Shown one piece after another: positions 63,713-64,000 of a DNA stretch of 64,000 nucleotides (within the stretch, counting starts at the first letter, position 1; the number at the start of each line of letters is the position of its first letter). A program made the position numbers and the translations under genes. This DNA comes from Enterobacteriaceae bacterium 89 (GTDB taxonomy: Bacteria > Pseudomonadota > Gammaproteobacteria > Enterobacterales > Enterobacteriaceae): assembly GCA_014156375.1 (NCBI GenBank), contig RQJH01000005.1, positions 1-64,000 on the forward strand, written 5' to 3'. Under the pieces are notes generated by a model. That model searched no databases. It was not told where the DNA came from and saw nothing but the letters and a program-made list of their open reading frames with translations.

Positions 63713-64000
63713 ATGTCGACGCTCGCGATTGATATTGGCGGCACCAAGCTTGCTGCCGCGCTGGTGGACGGACAGAGCATGACGGCTCGTCGTGAACTAC
63801 CCACCCCCGCCAGCAAAACGCCGCAGGCATTGCAGGAAGCATTACGCGATCTTCTTTCACCGCTTGTTGATCAGGCGCAGCGGATAGCCGTGGCATCAAC
63901 GGGGATCATCCATAACGGGGTGCTCACGGCGATCAATCCGGCGAATCTTGGGGGGCTTGCGCACTTCCCGCTGGTGGAGTTTCTGGCTGAGGAAAGTGGT
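63713..64000 (+). CDS. nanK: N-acetylmannosamine kinase (partial, runs off the window)
   Basis: The first 96 residues of a ROK-family sugar kinase, starting [20 protein letters not shown] with the ATP phosphate loop DIGGTK. It matches the N-terminus of E. coli NanK, including ELPTPAS, VASTGII and NPANLGGL. It starts four bases after the nanT stop. In E. coli nanE lies between nanT and nanK; it is absent here. The 3' part is beyond the window. Confidence 0.93.
   Translation, partial: MSTLAIDIGGTKLAAALVDGQSMTARRELPTPASKTPQALQEALRDLLSPLVDQAQRIAVASTGIIHNGVLTAINPANLGGLAHFPLVEFLAEESG

Overview
The window is a stretch of enterobacterial chromosome. Gene order and protein sequences follow the Escherichia coli K-12 segment that runs from the end of an rRNA operon (rrnD side) through acrEF, fis-dusB, accBC, csrD-mreBCD, tldD-aaeRXAB, argR-mdh, degQS, rplM-rpsI and sspAB to the nan operon. 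Many proteins are nearly identical to E. coli (Fis looks identical), but several local differences (aroQ and msrPQ beside accB, a tandem yhcN, an acid-resistance block beside yhcO, no yhdJ, no nanE between nanT and nanK) point to another genus of Enterobacteriaceae, for example the Enterobacter/Lelliottia/Leclercia group. The genus is inference; the family is not in doubt.

Layout. 1-5300: 5S rRNA 3' end and terminator, a REP element, the yhdWXYZ amino-acid ABC importer behind a visible sigma-54 type promoter, and the small lipoprotein yhdV. 5300-13000: the acrEF efflux pump genes with the divergent repressor acrS, then a membrane MHYT-GGDEF-EAL cyclic-di-GMP enzyme and yhdU. 13000-22600: fis-dusB, prmA, panF-yhdT, accC-accB, aroQ, msrQ-msrP and acuI, all on the minus strand. 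22800-35060: csrD, mreBCD, maf, rng, yhdP and tldD on the plus strand (RNA turnover, cell shape, envelope lipid transport). 35060-40100: a FucR-like DeoR regulator wedged between tldD and the aaeR/aaeXAB hydroxybenzoate efflux locus.

40100-47125 is the clearest accessory block: an HdeB-like periplasmic acid chaperone, the complete arginine-dependent acid-resistance set (adiC antiporter, adiY regulator, adiA decarboxylase) and an aldehyde dehydrogenase with a sigma-S-like promoter, all placed between aaeB and yhcO, which are neighbours in E. coli. Parts of the block (adiY, hdeB) are visibly richer in A+T than the surroundings. 47170-57450 returns to the conserved backbone: yhcO, two yhcN paralogues, argR, mdh, degS, degQ, zapG, zapE, rplM-rpsI, sspA-sspB.

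57600-60220 carries an 872-residue protein that I cannot name: tandem beta-rich modules followed by a domain that looks like a TIM-barrel glycoside hydrolase, with no signal peptide and with terminators on both sides. It sits directly upstream of nanR-nanA-nanT-nanK (sialic acid use), and is the best candidate here for an undescribed function. The window ends inside nanK. I saw no tRNA, insertion sequence, prophage, CRISPR array or replication origin.
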